Shown one piece after another: positions 35,273 to 50,237 of a stretch of DNA of 64,000 bases; positions within the stretch are counted from its first letter, which is position 1, and every line of letters starts with the position of its first letter. This stretch comes from Trogon surrucura (lineage: Eukaryota; Chordata; Aves; Trogoniformes; Trogonidae). The stretch lies in assembly GCA_020746105.1 (NCBI GenBank), contig CM036621.1, positions 28,795,370 to 28,859,369 of the forward strand. Direction: 5' to 3'. Position numbers and translations under genes: made by a program. Under the pieces are notes generated by a model. It was not told the origin of the DNA. It searched no databases and worked only from the letters and a program-made list of their open reading frames with translations.

Positions 35273-38200
35273 TGTCCAGACTGGAGCCTGAGTATACTTG
35301 CGATTTCCTGCTAAAGATTTTCTGGTCTGGTCGTTTATCCTAGTCATATCTCTGTCTGTTGGTTATGCACAGCATGGGTTCAAGTAACAAGCATCTGGCA
35401 GATGAACTGTTACCAATCCCGACATTTTGGTAAAAAACATTTGTTTTATTTTGCACTGAGTCAAATATCTTTTTTACATTAAGGATGACACTTAGATGGA
35501 ACTGCGGGGTTTTCACCAACTGGAGGGTGTTGTGGGAGGTGCCAAATGGTAGTAAAACCAGACCTACTCTTCCCAGAGCTCTAAAATGTTCTGCCAACAA
35601 ATGACATGTATCTGTGAACGCTTCACATCATGATCATGAGCTGTCATGGAAATCGAGGGGAGCACATGTGACTGTAAAGCACACACCTTTAACATTGATT
35701 AAGATTAATATGTCACGTATTTATCAATTTGTAATGCATCAAAAGCTCTTGAATTGGGAAAAAAAAAAAACAACCCACAAAACCTGAACCGAGCAATTGA
35801 GAGTTCTAAAAGCATTTGCTTTTCCTCATTCCCACCTACTGTCTATTTGCATACCAGGAGTCAGTGTACCACAGACATAGTTAGATTTGTATTTTCCATC
35901 TTAAATACTTGTCAACAGGAAGGCTACTGTCAAGAAAAAAGTAATAAATACAGAATTGTAGTCACATCACAATAGTGGAAGTTATTGCAATTTTATTTTG
36001 TTTTTCATATTTTACAGCTATAACTTGCTTCATTTGTTTCAATTAAGTTGGATGACACTGGACTTTATTCCGTTTTCCATTTATAATTCCCTTTGTAGTT
36101 AGGAACTAGCACAGTTATCACTGAGTTCATAAGGAAGTGGGATGTTTAAATAAGTCTTACTCATAGATATGTACATTGATTCTATTCAGATATATTTGCT
36201 CTTTGTTCCTTTTATTGAAGTGTTTGTTGGAATCCCATGACCTAGGAGAGCTGAAGAAAGTTCTGCTGGGGACTCTAAGGATTCTTCTTACATTGATTTA
36301 GCCTGTGATCACTGGTAAAAGCAAAGCCCCACATTTTATTTGGCAATATTTTTTTTAGCATTTCTACAAGGACATTATGTGATATATGTTGACAACAGAA
36401 TACCATTATTAAATTAAAGTATTGATTCATTACAAAGTATTATGCTAAAGTAATGTCAGTGGTTTGTCTAAACCCACAGAAAATGGAAATTAAAAATTAA
36501 AGCAAAAGACCTGTCTCTATCTACAGCATTGTGTCTGTCGTTGCAGTGCATCTATCATCTGACTCGTTGCATTGAAATGTCCAGCAAAGCGAAGGAAAGA
36601 CATGAATTGGTATAGATTTGGCTTTGACTATATCTTTAAATTCCATAGCTCATGTGGCTTTCAGGGACTAACTATACGTGTGTTTGGTTTTGCTCATTTC
36701 TCCCATGACTTGCGTGGAAACAAACTGCACAAGGAAAGGTGCCTCCTACAGTCATGTAGGTCTACCTGGTCACAAATAGAAATGCATAAAAAAGGAGAGA
36801 CTTTTGTAGGTCTGTGAGCCTGGTGATTTCTTCTTGAGATTCTTTGTCATTTGAACAGGTTTGTTTGTTACTCCACTTGCACAGTACGTGTTTTTTGAGG
36901 AGGATCAGGCCCTCAAAGGCTGTAGCAACTTCAGGAGCAGCCTTTGCTAAGCCAGACAGCAACGTGGTTGTGGTGCTTGTCCTTGCGGTGTAGTTCAGAA
37001 GAGAAGTGCAGAAGTTACATTGTAGCCAACTGGACTGACTGCTGAGTTAAAGTGCATCTTTTTTAGTTTGGAAGTCTCTTTCTGTGGTGTGGAAAGGAGT
37101 AGTTGTCATTGTTACTATGTTTCATTTTATTTTGTTGCAAAAGTAGACAAAACACAGGAAAACCAAGAAGATACTTTGTGTTACGGAAATGATTTCTTAT
37201 GCTAATAAAACTTGGTCCTTGGATTGTGGTGAAGTGTCATTTAATAAGGCAGCTGTGCTCCAAATCAAAATTTGGGCTGTGTTTTCTCATTGCTCAGAAC
37301 TAAATTTCCAAGGCAGACAGCTCTTAAACCTGCCTTCCTACTTTTACCTTTTTCCCCTTCATACCTAGTCTGGAGCCACTCCACTGAGCAAAGTACATCT
37401 TCCGTGGAGGAAAATAGCTCCCTGTGAGGGCTGAGCAGATGGGCTTGCCAGGCGAGGGCACTTCTGACCAGGACAAGACAGAGGAGGAGCATTCAAATGG
37501 CTTCTAGGTAGCACACAGAGAAAGTAAGTGCACACAGGTGAGCAAGTGCTTTTTCAGTGGGTTTTCACTTTTTCTTACACAAGTTTCTGGGGCCCCTTAG
37601 TAAAATGCATTCAAAAGGAGAAAAATGAATAAAGCAGTGACAAGGAAAATGAAAATAGCAGCTACTTTTATGAATTTCAGTGTCCTTTTCACAGAAGAAA
37701 TGCCTAATTGGATCAACTCTTCCTGGTGAAATTTGGGGCTTGCAGGGAAAAATATGTTTACTAAATGCTTATTGCTGACTTTTATAATGTTTATTTCTGA
37801 AACTTCATCAATATGCTCAATATTGCTCTAATAATATTTAAAAATATAGACAAAATAAGTAAAGCCTACAAAATTCTTCCAGTATTCAATCTTTTGTGTC
37901 CTCCAAGAGCAGTATTTTGCATTTCCAAAGCTGTGTTTCTCATACATGCTACAGCATGTAAATAAGAGCATTTCATGACTTTCCACCTTTTGGTGGTGTA
38001 GTTCTGCTGGCTGCAGGAGACAAAATATTTATGGTAATTCACTTCATATGTTTAGCAACTGATATTTAAGTCCAAAGTGATTTATGTTTTTTTCTCAGTT
38101 TAATTTTTTTATTTTTGCATGAATTAAACCTTTGGGAAAAGCTCAGGCAGAATGAGAGAGGCTCGCTATCCACTGAAAACATAACTGGGTAATACAATAA

Positions 38201-41081
38201 AGTGAAATTTAAGTCTGAAATACCTGAAGAAATTTCTGCTTTGGTCTTTGTAAAATAAGCCCAACAACTTGCGAAGTCTCCTCTTTTTGCCTTGACATCG
38301 CCTTTTTGTTCATTACTTTTTGGTTTTATGGCTCTTCATTTCCTTTTAAAATTTGAATTAATCTCCTGGCAATTCTAAGGGCCCTAGAGTTGTGTCCCAT
38401 CCCCGCCTTCCCCACTTGTATTTTGCGTTCCTAGGGAAGATACACGTGAGCGACGCACCCACATCGGCAACGTGGTGGATGCTCTTTGTAGCCAAACGAG
38501 TTAGCAATTTTGTCTGGGTGAGAAGACCTTTTGCTGAGGCATTTTGTAACTTTGTTAGCAAAGTACTAGGGAAAAACTGTCCTGACAGTATTTCATATAG
38601 AAGTTGTGCTGAATTAAGTAGTTTTTATAATGAGAGTGCTATGTGGCCCAATTTAGGGTGTGCAAGTGTTGCCTTTTCTCTTTTGTACAGTTATGCATCT
38701 GTAGAATCAGGGTCAATTTATGTGAACATCTGTGTGATTAAATCTGTTGCTGTGTCTTAGATTTCACTGTGAATGCTTACAAAATATGCTTGTGTAAATA
38801 AACGTACAGCAGCTTTAAAGTGTTACTTTTAAAAAGTTGTCAGCATTATTTAAATTTACTTACTAGGACTGAGTTTCCATTAGTGCGTTTTCTTCTTTTT
38901 TTTTTTTTTTTACTGTATGTGTATAGCACTACCTTGAAAACTATATCACTATCCTGCTACTTCTTTGCCTTAAATAAGTTCTGTAGTAAAATTTTTGTGT
39001 TCTGAGGGAGTGTAGCTCCTTAAGTGTAGAATGTCACAATACACATGGGTCGTGAATTTTTTTCACATCACTTTTAAATGATTTCCGTACATGATTTTTC
39101 ATTTTTTAGGGGTTATTGTTCTGGAAAAGAGTACTTCTGGTTTTGTACAGTTTTTCTCTGTATGACTTTCTCACCTAGATCCATACCAACACTGACTTCT
39201 TCCTAAAGCTTCTAGATAGAAAACATTTTCTAAAGCACTAGAGATGGCAAGTTGCGTTTTAAGATTTAGTTATTTTCTGAATCCGAAATTGTGAAATTAT
39301 CTTCACGTCGTTCATTTCTCAGCATCACTAGTGTTCAAGTTCAAGATTCTAGTTCAGTAGGAACTGAGCCTTGATTGCTGGTTGTTACCAGATAGAGGGG
39401 CTATAGCACTGTGTAACAGCAAACCATTAAATTAGTATTAATAGCAAATAGCCTCTTTTCCAGATCTGATTATTCTCACTGATGTCAGAAATTGTAAAGC
39501 AAGCGTTTGAGATAAGATGAGGTTATTCTCTTGGAAGGGCTTTGGTGGTCTGCTTTCGCTGCAGTGACAGCAAAAGTCTGGTGTGTCGTTTCTAGTGTGG
39601 TTGGCAAGGAGGGTAAAAAGCATACAATCTAGTCTATGGCTGCCGGGCTGCTTCTAAATGTAATCAGGATTCTAACAAAAATAAAAAGCTTGTATCAAAA
39701 TGTGTTGCTAACCTGCAAAATTGTGCTGTGTTGTGCAAGGCTACTGTGTACTTACGTCTCCCAGTTTAATGCAGAATAAAATAGCATTTCCAATAGCATG
39801 CTCAGAGTGCCCGAGAGCTGTAGCCAGCTAACCTCCTCAGTGGCTGAGTAGTGCTGTTGAATACTAAAAAAAATGATATAGAGAAGCTTTGTTTCCTCTC
39901 CCGCTGGTGAATTACAGTGCAAGTGTTCAGAGGGTTGTCATTAAAATAGTACTAAGATAGCCCAGGAGTTTTGACTTGGGATTGATTCTGTAATATTTGC
40001 TAAAACCAATTTATTATTTGTCTTCCAAAGGGGTGTGTTTTGTTAGTGGTTTTTTTTACGAGTGGTGTTGTGTGGAGAGGAAATTAATTTTCTCGTTCAA
40101 TCTGTCATTGAATTTACAAAAGATAAGCAGAGTTTTTCTTTGAAACCTAGAGATAAGCTGCACTGAAATGCTGTGATGATTTTCCTGCCATTTGATAGTA
40201 TCAAATAAGAGGGCTTTGTGATGCCAGGGTTCAGTCGGTACTGGGTTCAGGAACTTAACTGAGGGGATTATTCTGATGAGTGGCAGTGCTCCTAATTTAG
40301 AAGGGTAGAGGTACTTTTATAATTATTTCATAAGTAGCTAAACCACAGTAGTCTTTAGCCTGAAATCTGGCCCAGCTACATAAGGGTCACAGTGCTAAAG
40401 TTCAATCCTCTCATTTTTTTAATTTTTTTTTTTAAATAACTAAAGTCAAAATGCCATGCATAAATATATACAGCAGTGACTCTTTCCCTAAGCAGAAAGA
40501 GTGTGTGTGTCTTTTACTTTTAGATTTAAATCTTTGTTTTTATAAGTCACTTTAACAGAGCATGCCGTACATTTCACAGGGTCAGCCGCTTATTTCTAAG
40601 ACTGTTTCTCAATGCTGTAAACTTTGTCATAATTCGTTTCCATGGATTAAAAATCTTAGTCAGAAAGTACATGTTGCAGAGTAAAACAGTTTATAAATTG
40701 TAGTATCTAATAGGTGGAAATATTCATTGAATAATGTTTCTGAGTTTATAACATGGACGTGGACACTTTTAAATTCACTGGTTATCGTGAAGCAATGGGG
40801 GAAGCATGCAATCTGCTACTAGGCTGAGACTTAGTATGCCTGAGTATTCCGCAACAAGTTTTCCTAGTGCACATAGGCTCTCTTCCTACCAAAGCTACTC
40901 CGTTACCAGGTGGTACCTTTGCCTCAGCTAATTACCTTCTGCACTGCGAAGATAACAGCCTTGGTGCTCGTAACAATAATAAAAGCAACACAGAAAATGC
41001 AGCATTCACAGGATACTTTGAGTTCCGGGATTTATAGTCCGAAGGCTCATTTGTTTGGGGGAAGGTGAATATTTGCTGCCT

Positions 41082-41144
41082 GGTGACCGCTGTCACCTTG
41101 CGTTAGAGAAGAAGGGCGGAGGACGGGCAGTGGAGGTGACAGCG
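41082..41144. repeat. Inverted repeat in a GC-rich patch of intron 1
   Basis: CGCTGTCACC (41,088-41,097) and GGTGACAGCG (41,135-41,144) are perfect 10-base inverted copies 37 bases apart. A further GGTGAC at 41,082-41,087 can pair with the first arm. Local GC content is higher than around it. No function can be assigned. Confidence 0.7.
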
Positions 41145-44100
41145 TGAGCTGTACCCGTCCTGCACTTCTGCGCAAGAAGCTCTTCAGCACAGTTTGGCCT
41201 GATCTGGGAAGACACAGCCTTTGCGTTGTCTTTGTCAGCATTAACTATCCTGCCTTGTTCTCTACAAAAGCACGGAGGGAAAGAAGTGTTTCTAATACCT
41301 TTTCATATCTGCAGCACATTCGTTACAGAGGCTTACTTAGTCCTAAATGAAAAGCAAGAATAGTAACTTAATATTTTAAACGGGTTTTAGAAATATCTGC
41401 CTGCAGTAGGGAATTCTTACAGGTTTTAGTTCTTGGATGGCTGCATTTAATCTGACTATATGAAACTGAAATGTTAGTGTGAGATATGTGTAAAAGGGGA
41501 AGAAAGAAGAGTCTGTTGTAATTGGTATTTTATAGGAGACTGAAGAGATCACTTGTATCTACTGAATTTCAGTAATTGGGTACACTACGAGGCTTGTGTT
41601 TACATACCTTGTGTTTACATATGTTTGAAAAGCTGTCCTCTGCTACCTTGGCAGACGTAGGGGATTTGTAGCTGGCCACAGCTTCACTGCTCCAAGGTGC
41701 GTCTATAAATGTGAACAAACACAGTTTGAGGTTTGTTTACAGTGAGTATTTTGGAAACATGAACAAGTATTTATTCAAGTTTGATAATAATTAAAATACC
41801 TTTATCCCTTCTTTTAGCAGTGATCCTGGCTGGTGAATGATGCACCTGTAGAAATTGAAGCGTATTGGGAAGGCCTAAGCTAAATGTCCTTGCTGTAAAG
41901 ACCTTATTGTGGATAGAGTCCTACAGTGAGGATGAGGTATAGTAGGAGATAAAAATGTCAGTAATTCTTGTGAGATGCTTTATTTGCATACTGTGAGAAT
42001 TCTGTCTGTTTAAAAGCAGTGGGGGTTTATTAGAGAGCTTATTTTTTAAAATGCTTTTGAGGAGATACTCTAAGATGCCATCTAATTAAGGAAATACATT
42101 GAATTTGTATTTTTCAATTAGAGATTATGTTTTGACCGTCCCTTAACCTTCTGACATTCTCTTAATATTTTTTTCAGGTTTGTGATCCTGTTTGTGAATG
42201 CAATCTATATGACAACATAAGCTCTTGGACTTTTTCCTTAACAAATACGAATTAAAAATACATTTACTATATTTTGTGTAATGGAATAGAATTAGAATCT
42301 GTGGTACTCATATGTAACCAAGTGTTCAGTGAGAGCTTTGGGCTGCTCTGCAGTTCTGTAAGAATCACAGTAAGAAGATGGATAGACCACAGACAGACAC
42401 TAGACTGAATGCTTTACATAAGAAGTAGTAATTAAAGCTTGTTAAAGAATTTAGAATCCAAACATGATGAAGTTCTTCTAATTATCACCAGGTTTTTGTC
42501 CAAGTCTGTACTGACAGAGAGGTAATTAAAAGCTTCTAAGTTCAGTTCATCTCTGCATCAACAAAGGTTGGGATAATCAAAACACATAAAGGAAATGGGA
42601 GGATATTAGATTAAATATATGTGATATGCAATTTCAGTAGTAGTTGTGGAAAATAAGTTGATATAAAAAACCCCAATGAACTCAAAACCCCAAATGTACA
42701 ATTGAAGACTCAACACTATTTCATATCTTTGTTTGTCACTTCGTATAATAATTTCTTACATTACAGAACAAAATAACTTTTCCCGCTAGGTATTGAAAAA
42801 ACATTTCTCATGGTGTGTAGATGGAGGTACTTATGTGAAAACAGTACTTGGCCTTGAACAAACTTCTGTGCTGCACCATCGTCTTTGGAGCTCTGCCCTT
42901 TGGTATTACAGCTGAAGCAAAATTACCTTGGATTTCCACTTCCACCAGAAAAAGATATGTCTTTGACAGTGTAGAGCTATTATTATAGACAACTACTATA
43001 GAATGAATTAATTTTCACAGTTTCAGCTTGCTTATTAGTCTGCAATTAATCCCCAGTAGATTTTCAAACCTCAGTGAAAGTGACAGACCATAGATTATTG
43101 GTTACTGTAAATTAGGAGACCAGGAGTGGTCACTACTTTTCCTCAAGTTTTCTTATTCGTGAAATAAAGACATGGTGAAGAGGTACAGATGAGAAGCAGG
43201 AAGTGTGTTATAATGATTGTTCAGAAAAAATAATAAGGAAATACACTTCACAAGTCTGATTTTAAATTTCAGAAAGTACCTTTATTGTGCCATTGGTTGT
43301 GTGTATATGTGTTACAGTGAAAGCTATTAGACTCTAGTATTAAAGAGAGAGGGACAGAAGCTTTTGGTTTCTTACGTGTGCCGTGGCTTAGGGCTGGGCT
43401 GGCCACTAACGCGGACAGACGCTCTCTAACCCCCTCTTCCCACACAGTTTAAGGCCGATGGCTCTTTCGATCTTGCCCATAACCTGGTGATTTAAAAGTG
43501 TATCTCCAGCTATACCCCAGATATGTCCCTGAATAACAGGGCAGGGCTGTATGCAAGGCACTTGGACAAGCCGGTTACTCTAGTTCATTGTCCTGCCTTG
43601 AGTTGCATCAGGTTTGCATTTGGGACAGTCATTAGGCCAAAAACTACCATTATGACAACCCCACTTAAATCTTTTTGGCTTAACTTTATAGTCAGTTGTC
43701 ACTGGGAATTTTAGTAACTACTATGTTTTATATTGCTGTCTTGTTATATTTTAGAACTGAAGTGTTATTGTTGCCATATCTCACATCAAAAGGAAGAAAC
43801 ACTTTCAGTATGGTGTAGTCTTCTATAGATAGAGTCAAAATGCTCTCTGAGTAGGTGGGATCCTTAGCCAAATCCAAACCCAATGAGATAAGTGAGAATA
43901 AGTGGGCTTTAGCTAACATTTAAAATAAACAGTTACAAAGGAATGACTTGCTTAGCCTAGTCTGTTGTTCTGCATTTGCTCATAGTTGACTTTTATTAAA
44001 TGTAGCTATGCTGATCTCTTAAGAAAAAAATAAATATCTGGTCTAATAATAATAATGTATTTATTAGAGGGGATCTCAGATGGAGAGTGAGACAAGATTT

Positions 44101-45333
44101 GTAGGAGAGGTATTCTAGTAGGTTGACTAATAAAATTAGAGAAACATTGGCAAGTTCTTTTTCTGTGTCTCTGGTGAGCTGATGTAGTTGATTTCACTTT
44201 TCAACCTCCTTCTGGTAAGATTGTAATATCAACAAAATTTTAGATGCTTTTTTAATTAACTGAACATGTTTTTCATAACTTGAACCAATATGCTTACTCT
44301 TGGAGTGTAAATAGGTAAAGCTTCTTATGTGTTGTCCTATTAGCCTATTTATTCTGCTGTTAGGTTTGGGGTTTAAATAAATGCTTGTATCAGAGAAACT
44401 TTCTTACTGGGTAAGAAACTGCATATAATCTTAAAATTCTCACATAGTCAGACTGTCCTTGTAGTTTGGAGGAAGGTTTAGTGTCATTAGTTATAACTGA
44501 AGATTAATATTGTTTTTATACCTAGACATAGAATCCCAACACAGATTTCTCATTGAAGATTCACTCATGAATTTCAAAGCATATATGAAATGATTTATAT
44601 CAGTGCTTGAAAATATGTTTTGGGAATAACCTTTTTTAATTCCTTAGGACATTGAATTGCCATTAAGTGGCATAATCTCCTGTTTGGAATGGAGAGCTGG
44701 GAGTATTTTGGTTGCAAATAAGATAATGAAATGAACTAAAAATGGGGAGGAGTAGGGAATGGAAGATGTACTATTAAGAGCCAGCTTGGGCTTGGCATCC
44801 TGTTTATGACCGGAATTCATGGTGTGCACTGTCTAGAGTGAGATGCCTTTTCCTCACGCATTCATGGAACTGACTGCAGGTAGCAGTCTGTCTGGGAGAC
44901 AGATCCAGTCCCTGCTAAATCTGTGCTAATTTTAATGTTAGTGGATTAAGTCTGTGGATCTTCATTTGTTAGTACTGAAGTTAGTGGAAGCTCTGCATGT
45001 GGCCTGATATAGGACACATTCCAACTCTGTCTAGCATGGTCGTGCCTAACTGGAATACCAGTTGTACTGAACAGTGGTCTAGTGTCTGTGCAGAAAATTT
45101 TTGACAGGGTTTTTATATTTTGTGTGACTCTCAGAGGTTCTGTCAATCTTGATTTGTAACACTTATAATCTCTTTACGTGAACATCAAAGCACTACAAAA
45201 GTTTGCGATTTCAAGTGGTTTTGCTTTAAAAATAACATAAAAGTTAAATCTTTCCAAGTGGTATGCCCTCTTCCTTTCCATGTATTTCAGCTGTGGTCAT
45301 GTGGCAGGGTGCTCATCTGGTAGTCAAATAAGC

Positions 45334-45530
45334 ATCATAGAATCACGGAGTTGTAGGGTTTGGAAGGAATCTCTGAAGATCTTCTAGTCCAACCCCTGTG
45401 CCAGAGCAGGATTGCCTAGAGTAGATCACACAGGAATGTGTTCAGGCAGGTTTTGGAACTCTCCAGAGATGGAGGCTCCACAACTTCTCTGGGCAGCCTG
45501 TGCCAGTGCTCCCGTACGCTAACAGTAAGG
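45334..45530 (-). mobile_element. CR1 LINE fragment (3' end), old
   Basis: Reverse-complement CR1 3' end: ATCATAGAATCACGGAG, GGTTTGGAAGGAATCTCTGA, TCTAGTCCAACCCC, then GGAGGCTCCACAACTTCTCT and GGGCAGCCTGTGCCAGTGCT. It decays into unrelated sequence at about 45,530. Short, 5' truncated and diverged. Confidence 0.93.
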
Positions 45531-48500
45531 CAGTATGTCATTGTCAGGAGAAACAAAATTGGTTTTGTGGGAATCTTAATTTGAAATGGTTGGCTTGCCT
45601 TGGATTTTTCTTGGGGGGATCCGCAAGTGCATCATTTGTTAATGATATTTGTCATTTGTAAAGAAAGCTGCATTGTAAGCTTCAGATCTTAAAAGGAAAG
45701 AGTATGTAAAAAAAAAAAAAAAAGACTGTGAAATAAATTGTTGAAGTAATATTTACCCATTTTGTAAGTTAAGACAACATTTATAATCGGAGAACCTCTG
45801 CAGTAATCCTGGAGGATTGAAGACCTCCGCAGTGAGTTTTGAGCCAATATTTACTCTGGTATGAAACAAATCGCTAATGCAGGTAGACTCCTGGTATCCC
45901 AAGCAATCCTACTTATATCTAATATTTTTTTGTGAGCTTCATGTAAGAGGCATGGGTGTCTTCCTTTGAGAAGAGTGTCTATTCTTGAGAAAAAAAAAAA
46001 GTCATATGGTTTTGCAGCTTTAGGTTGAAACAGTTCTACAAGAACTGAACTTCCAGAGGTTTCAAAGTCATTGCATAATAAAGATTTACATTAGAGAAAG
46101 TAGAAATCTCAAACTCTTTAATAACAGTTCAGAAGAAGAAAACCCCATAGTTCTCCAAAGTCCCAGATATTTTCTCTGTAAACCATGTGAGACACCACCA
46201 AATGACCAGCTTCTCACAGACACCTGCAATGCCTTGTGTAGCTAGTATGCATAGCCACTGGGAAATGCATCACAGAAAGTGTGATTTTTAGATGATTTTG
46301 TAAACACACCTAAAATCAATTTAAAAAAAAAAATCACACAGTATATTTGGAGTTTTTACAGGAAATCAAGATATGATCAAAGGAGGATTTGGTACTGCAC
46401 ATTTATAAAAATTGAATGTAGTTTTGGGCTTAATCTTGTGGTAGGCAGGAAATCTAATGTATTCTGCTATATTTGCTTCTCAAAGCATAAACTGTAATAA
46501 CTGTATAGAAATTGCATTGATGGGTTCTGTAGAATCTTTTCAACAGAGACTTAGGACTGTTAGTCCCAAGTGATCTATTATTTGGAGAACATGTACACAA
46601 TAAACCTATCAGAAGCTGTGTTTCCTCTTTTTTTTTTTTTTGATATATGCTATGCTGCATATACTTTACTGATGCAGTGAAAATGCAAATGCTGTTTTTG
46701 GTGTTCTGTGCTGATTCTCCCATTGTTGCTTTCAGTTCAGCTTTTTCAGAAATACCCATAGAGAACAAGAGGGTAGAGCTAGGAGCAGAGACCCCGTGCT
46801 CAGAGGGAATGAGACAGATTTAGAAATCAGGAAAGTCAGTGGAACTGTATGTATTGTGAAGATGTAGCATGCTTTCTCGTAGGTCTAATTTATTATGATA
46901 AAACTCCTAGCAGTAGGTGAATTATTGAAGAGCTAATAAGGAAATTGCCCCAGGATGATGCACTGTGCTCACAGCCGGGTGATACACTCTGTGATCAATT
47001 CCCGTTGTGCTCTCCAGCAGGATCCTGTAGTATTTCCTCCAGGGATTCTTCTGGGATGGGTGGCACTAGGAAAGAGAAAGAAGTAATATGAGCTAGAGAC
47101 AGAATTCCACGTATCATGGGCCATTTCAGTGGATCTTTTCAATCTCCCCAACAGAAAGACTTCCTAGCCAGTTGAACCTGTTGTTTTGTCCATGCCACCT
47201 CTACACTCTGAGCTGAGTGAACTTTTCATTGTCATCATCATCATCACCTGAGCGCACAGTGGTCCACCACCCCTGAGCCTTGCTGAAAAGTTGCCACGAG
47301 TCTCAATGAATAGAGAATCCTACCCCAGAAGATCATCTTCACCATAATGGTGCTTTCAGCATTATTATTTTTCTTTTAGTGTTACTTCATCCAAAATGCT
47401 AGGTTTCAAAAAAAATGTATTGTGAAGGGTAGCCCCATCTTTTAAGATTCTACCTAATAAGAAAAGGATTCTCAATCCTCGTGTAATTACTAAGAAAGTC
47501 CAATGATGGCATTGAGTCTTGCTTGTTTCTTGCCCTGTACCATCTGTCTTGCCTCAGTTTCCATTTCTTTGCCACTTGCTGTATCAGAGTCAAAAGTACT
47601 GATGCAGGCAAATGCAAAACATAAATTCGATACTTGCTGTCAGTTAAGCAGAGGATAAATTCTGTATTCAAAACTTGCTTCATTTTCAGAAGTATTCTTA
47701 TAAGTCTTTTTGAGACTACAAAAATCTTCTGAAAGTGTTTGGAGAGAGAAATATTTGGAATATTTTGGCCCACCTTGCTTTTCTAAAGTGTAGTTGATAT
47801 GTTTGTTATCATCTGTTTGTTCTGTTTGTTGTTATTGGGTTTGTTTTGTTTTGTTTTTTCCTGTATTGGATTATATTTTATTTTTCAACAAATGCCCTGG
47901 AATTCACAATGAACTTTAGAAAGTAGTTTTCTAGAACCTTTTCCTGATGCTTCTTTTATGTAAGTGCTTCATTTTCTCTGTAAGTGGCTCCTACTGGAAA
48001 TATAACGTTGGTAGGAGGATTAATATTCTGTGATAAAGATCAATGCGCAAAAGTAATTTATTTCATCTGCAGTATCCATAATTGATGCCTGATCTTTTAG
48101 TGAAACATCTGATTCTTTCATAGCCTTCCTATGACTGGTACACTTAAATACCTTATTTATTGCCTTTACCTAATAGCTTTTAAAATTCTCTTGGTTTCCT
48201 GAATAATTTTCTCAGGCTATATTTTATTTTTGAAAGGCTGTGTTGTCATTTAACTTGCTGCCATCCTCTGCTATGTTCTCTTTCTCAGGGAAAGGAAGAA
48301 TTCCACACCTTCCTGGATTTGATTATGATGTTATTTGAAATTCTTGTACTTTATGTTCTCAGGCACTCCCCTTTCCATTTAATTTCCTTTCTTTGTCTTT
48401 TTTTTTTTTCCCATCTTCTCAAGCCTTTTGAAAAGCTTTACCTAGTATTTTTGATGACTGTTGTCTTCCTTGTCATCCCCCTTTTCTGTCATAGCTGAGA

Positions 48501-50223
48501 TGCATCATACTCTCATGTTTTGAATCAGCTTCTGTTTTTCTGTAAGAACTGAGTCAAAACTGATTGCCTGATACCTTTTTCTTGCTGTTCCAAGAAGTAA
48601 CTGTTTAACATGCTAGAGATTTACTTTCAGAAGTAACAAAATGGACTATAAGAATACAATCACATTTTCCTGTTTACTGTGTTCTGTGATCTTTTAAATG
48701 GCCACAGTAGGGTAGAAAGTTGTCAAGTTATCCACTCTCCTCTGAGTCTTTCCTTACCTTGTTTCATGAAGAAGAATATCAGGACTTTTTTTCAGCTTTA
48801 GCCATGTTCAAGTTCCTATCTGCTGGATTTTCACGTGATCCTTGCATTTAAGTGAGTAATTTTCCTATGATCTTTACATGTTGTGAGTGTACTTTCTGCT
48901 ACACATGAGGATAAGATATGAGAATAACCCACATTAATTAATGTTTTCTTTTAGCAATATAGATCTATCTTCCAAATTCTATATTGTGATTCCTTAAATT
49001 ACATTCTTGGTATGAATATACTGCATAAACATGCCATTTTCCTAAGTGTTGCACAGTGCTCAAGTGGTTGGAATCATGCTGTTGGCCCTTCCAATAAGCA
49101 AGTCCTTATCCTTCATGTTCCCTCCAAGTTCAGGCGTGGCTGCAGATACCTCTGTTGTCCTCTTTTTTTTTTTTTTTGCATCTCTCTGCCAGACCATTTG
49201 AGACGTGTAATTCCAGTTGTGTGAATGATCTGCTGACTGAGCCACAGGGAGACTGAAGGTTTAGTTTCCTGTTGGTTTCTTCCTTCAGAAGACGAGATCC
49301 TTATCTGCGGAGAATGACAAGGACGCTTTGATAGGATTTCCTGTTTTGTCACTTTTATGCTCCCTTTCTGTTGCAATATATTGGGTTTACAGCTGCTGAA
49401 TTTGCCTTCTGAGGACAAAATACATCACCAAGACATCAGACTAAATAATTTTATTCTCTTCTCAGCATAGGGGATATTTTCTGCTTTAATTCAGCTGTAA
49501 CTGCTTCTTTACCACAAGCCAAATAGAGCCTTAATAGTGGTTTTGTAGAACTATGTGTAAGTATCTGTCGAGTAAAATAGTCTCTAATATGTAAGGTCAT
49601 GAGTTAGAACAAGGTTAGAATGGTAGCGCACAAAGTATGGGATTAGTTGTTTAAATAAATGTCCTGATCTCTTAAGAAGTTCTGAACAAGCAGCAATTCC
49701 TATTACAACTGGCCACAGCTATTCAGCACCAGTCATCGCTGTTAAATGTCACCTAGACTTAGTCTTCATTCCTTTTCTGTAGTGGAAACACTGGCCCATA
49801 TTCTCAATTTTTCCTGCGTTTCTTTTTTTTATTTTTTTTTTTCCACGGCATGCATAAAACACAGGAAGGTGTAGACCTGCAGTTGACAATATTAATCTGA
49901 TTTATTTATTTTAGCTGGATTTGAAAGTTTTAGTTCTTTGTATGATCTCTACCGGGTTACAGGTTAAGTAACTCTAAGAAGCGTTAAAGACCTGGTTTGA
50001 TGACTAGTTTAATGCTTCTTCCAAGAACAATTTGTGGAGATTAGGATTTAGTGAGATATCATTAGAGGATTAGCAATTGCTTCTTAAGGCATTCTGAGTT
50101 GACAGCTAATGGATAGCTTTCCCTGATAGGTCTTTTATAGTCCACTGCAGCTGGATAAAAATCAATGAGAAAGTGAACTTAAGTTTGTTTATCCATTAAT
50201 TTTGATTTTAACAGATGAGTTTG

Positions 50224-50237
50224 GCTGCCATGGTAAC
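50224..50237. promoter_or_regulatory. Candidate RFX X-box
   Basis: GCTGCCATGGTAAC is an imperfect palindrome close to the RFX consensus GTTGCCATGGCAAC (two mismatches, one per half). Binding is inferred from motif only. Confidence 0.35.

Noticed and set aside
49722..49730. REST/RE1-like half-site TTCAGCACC
   Set aside because: Only the left half matches; the GGACAGC-type right half is absent at usual spacings, so a bona fide RE1 is not supported.
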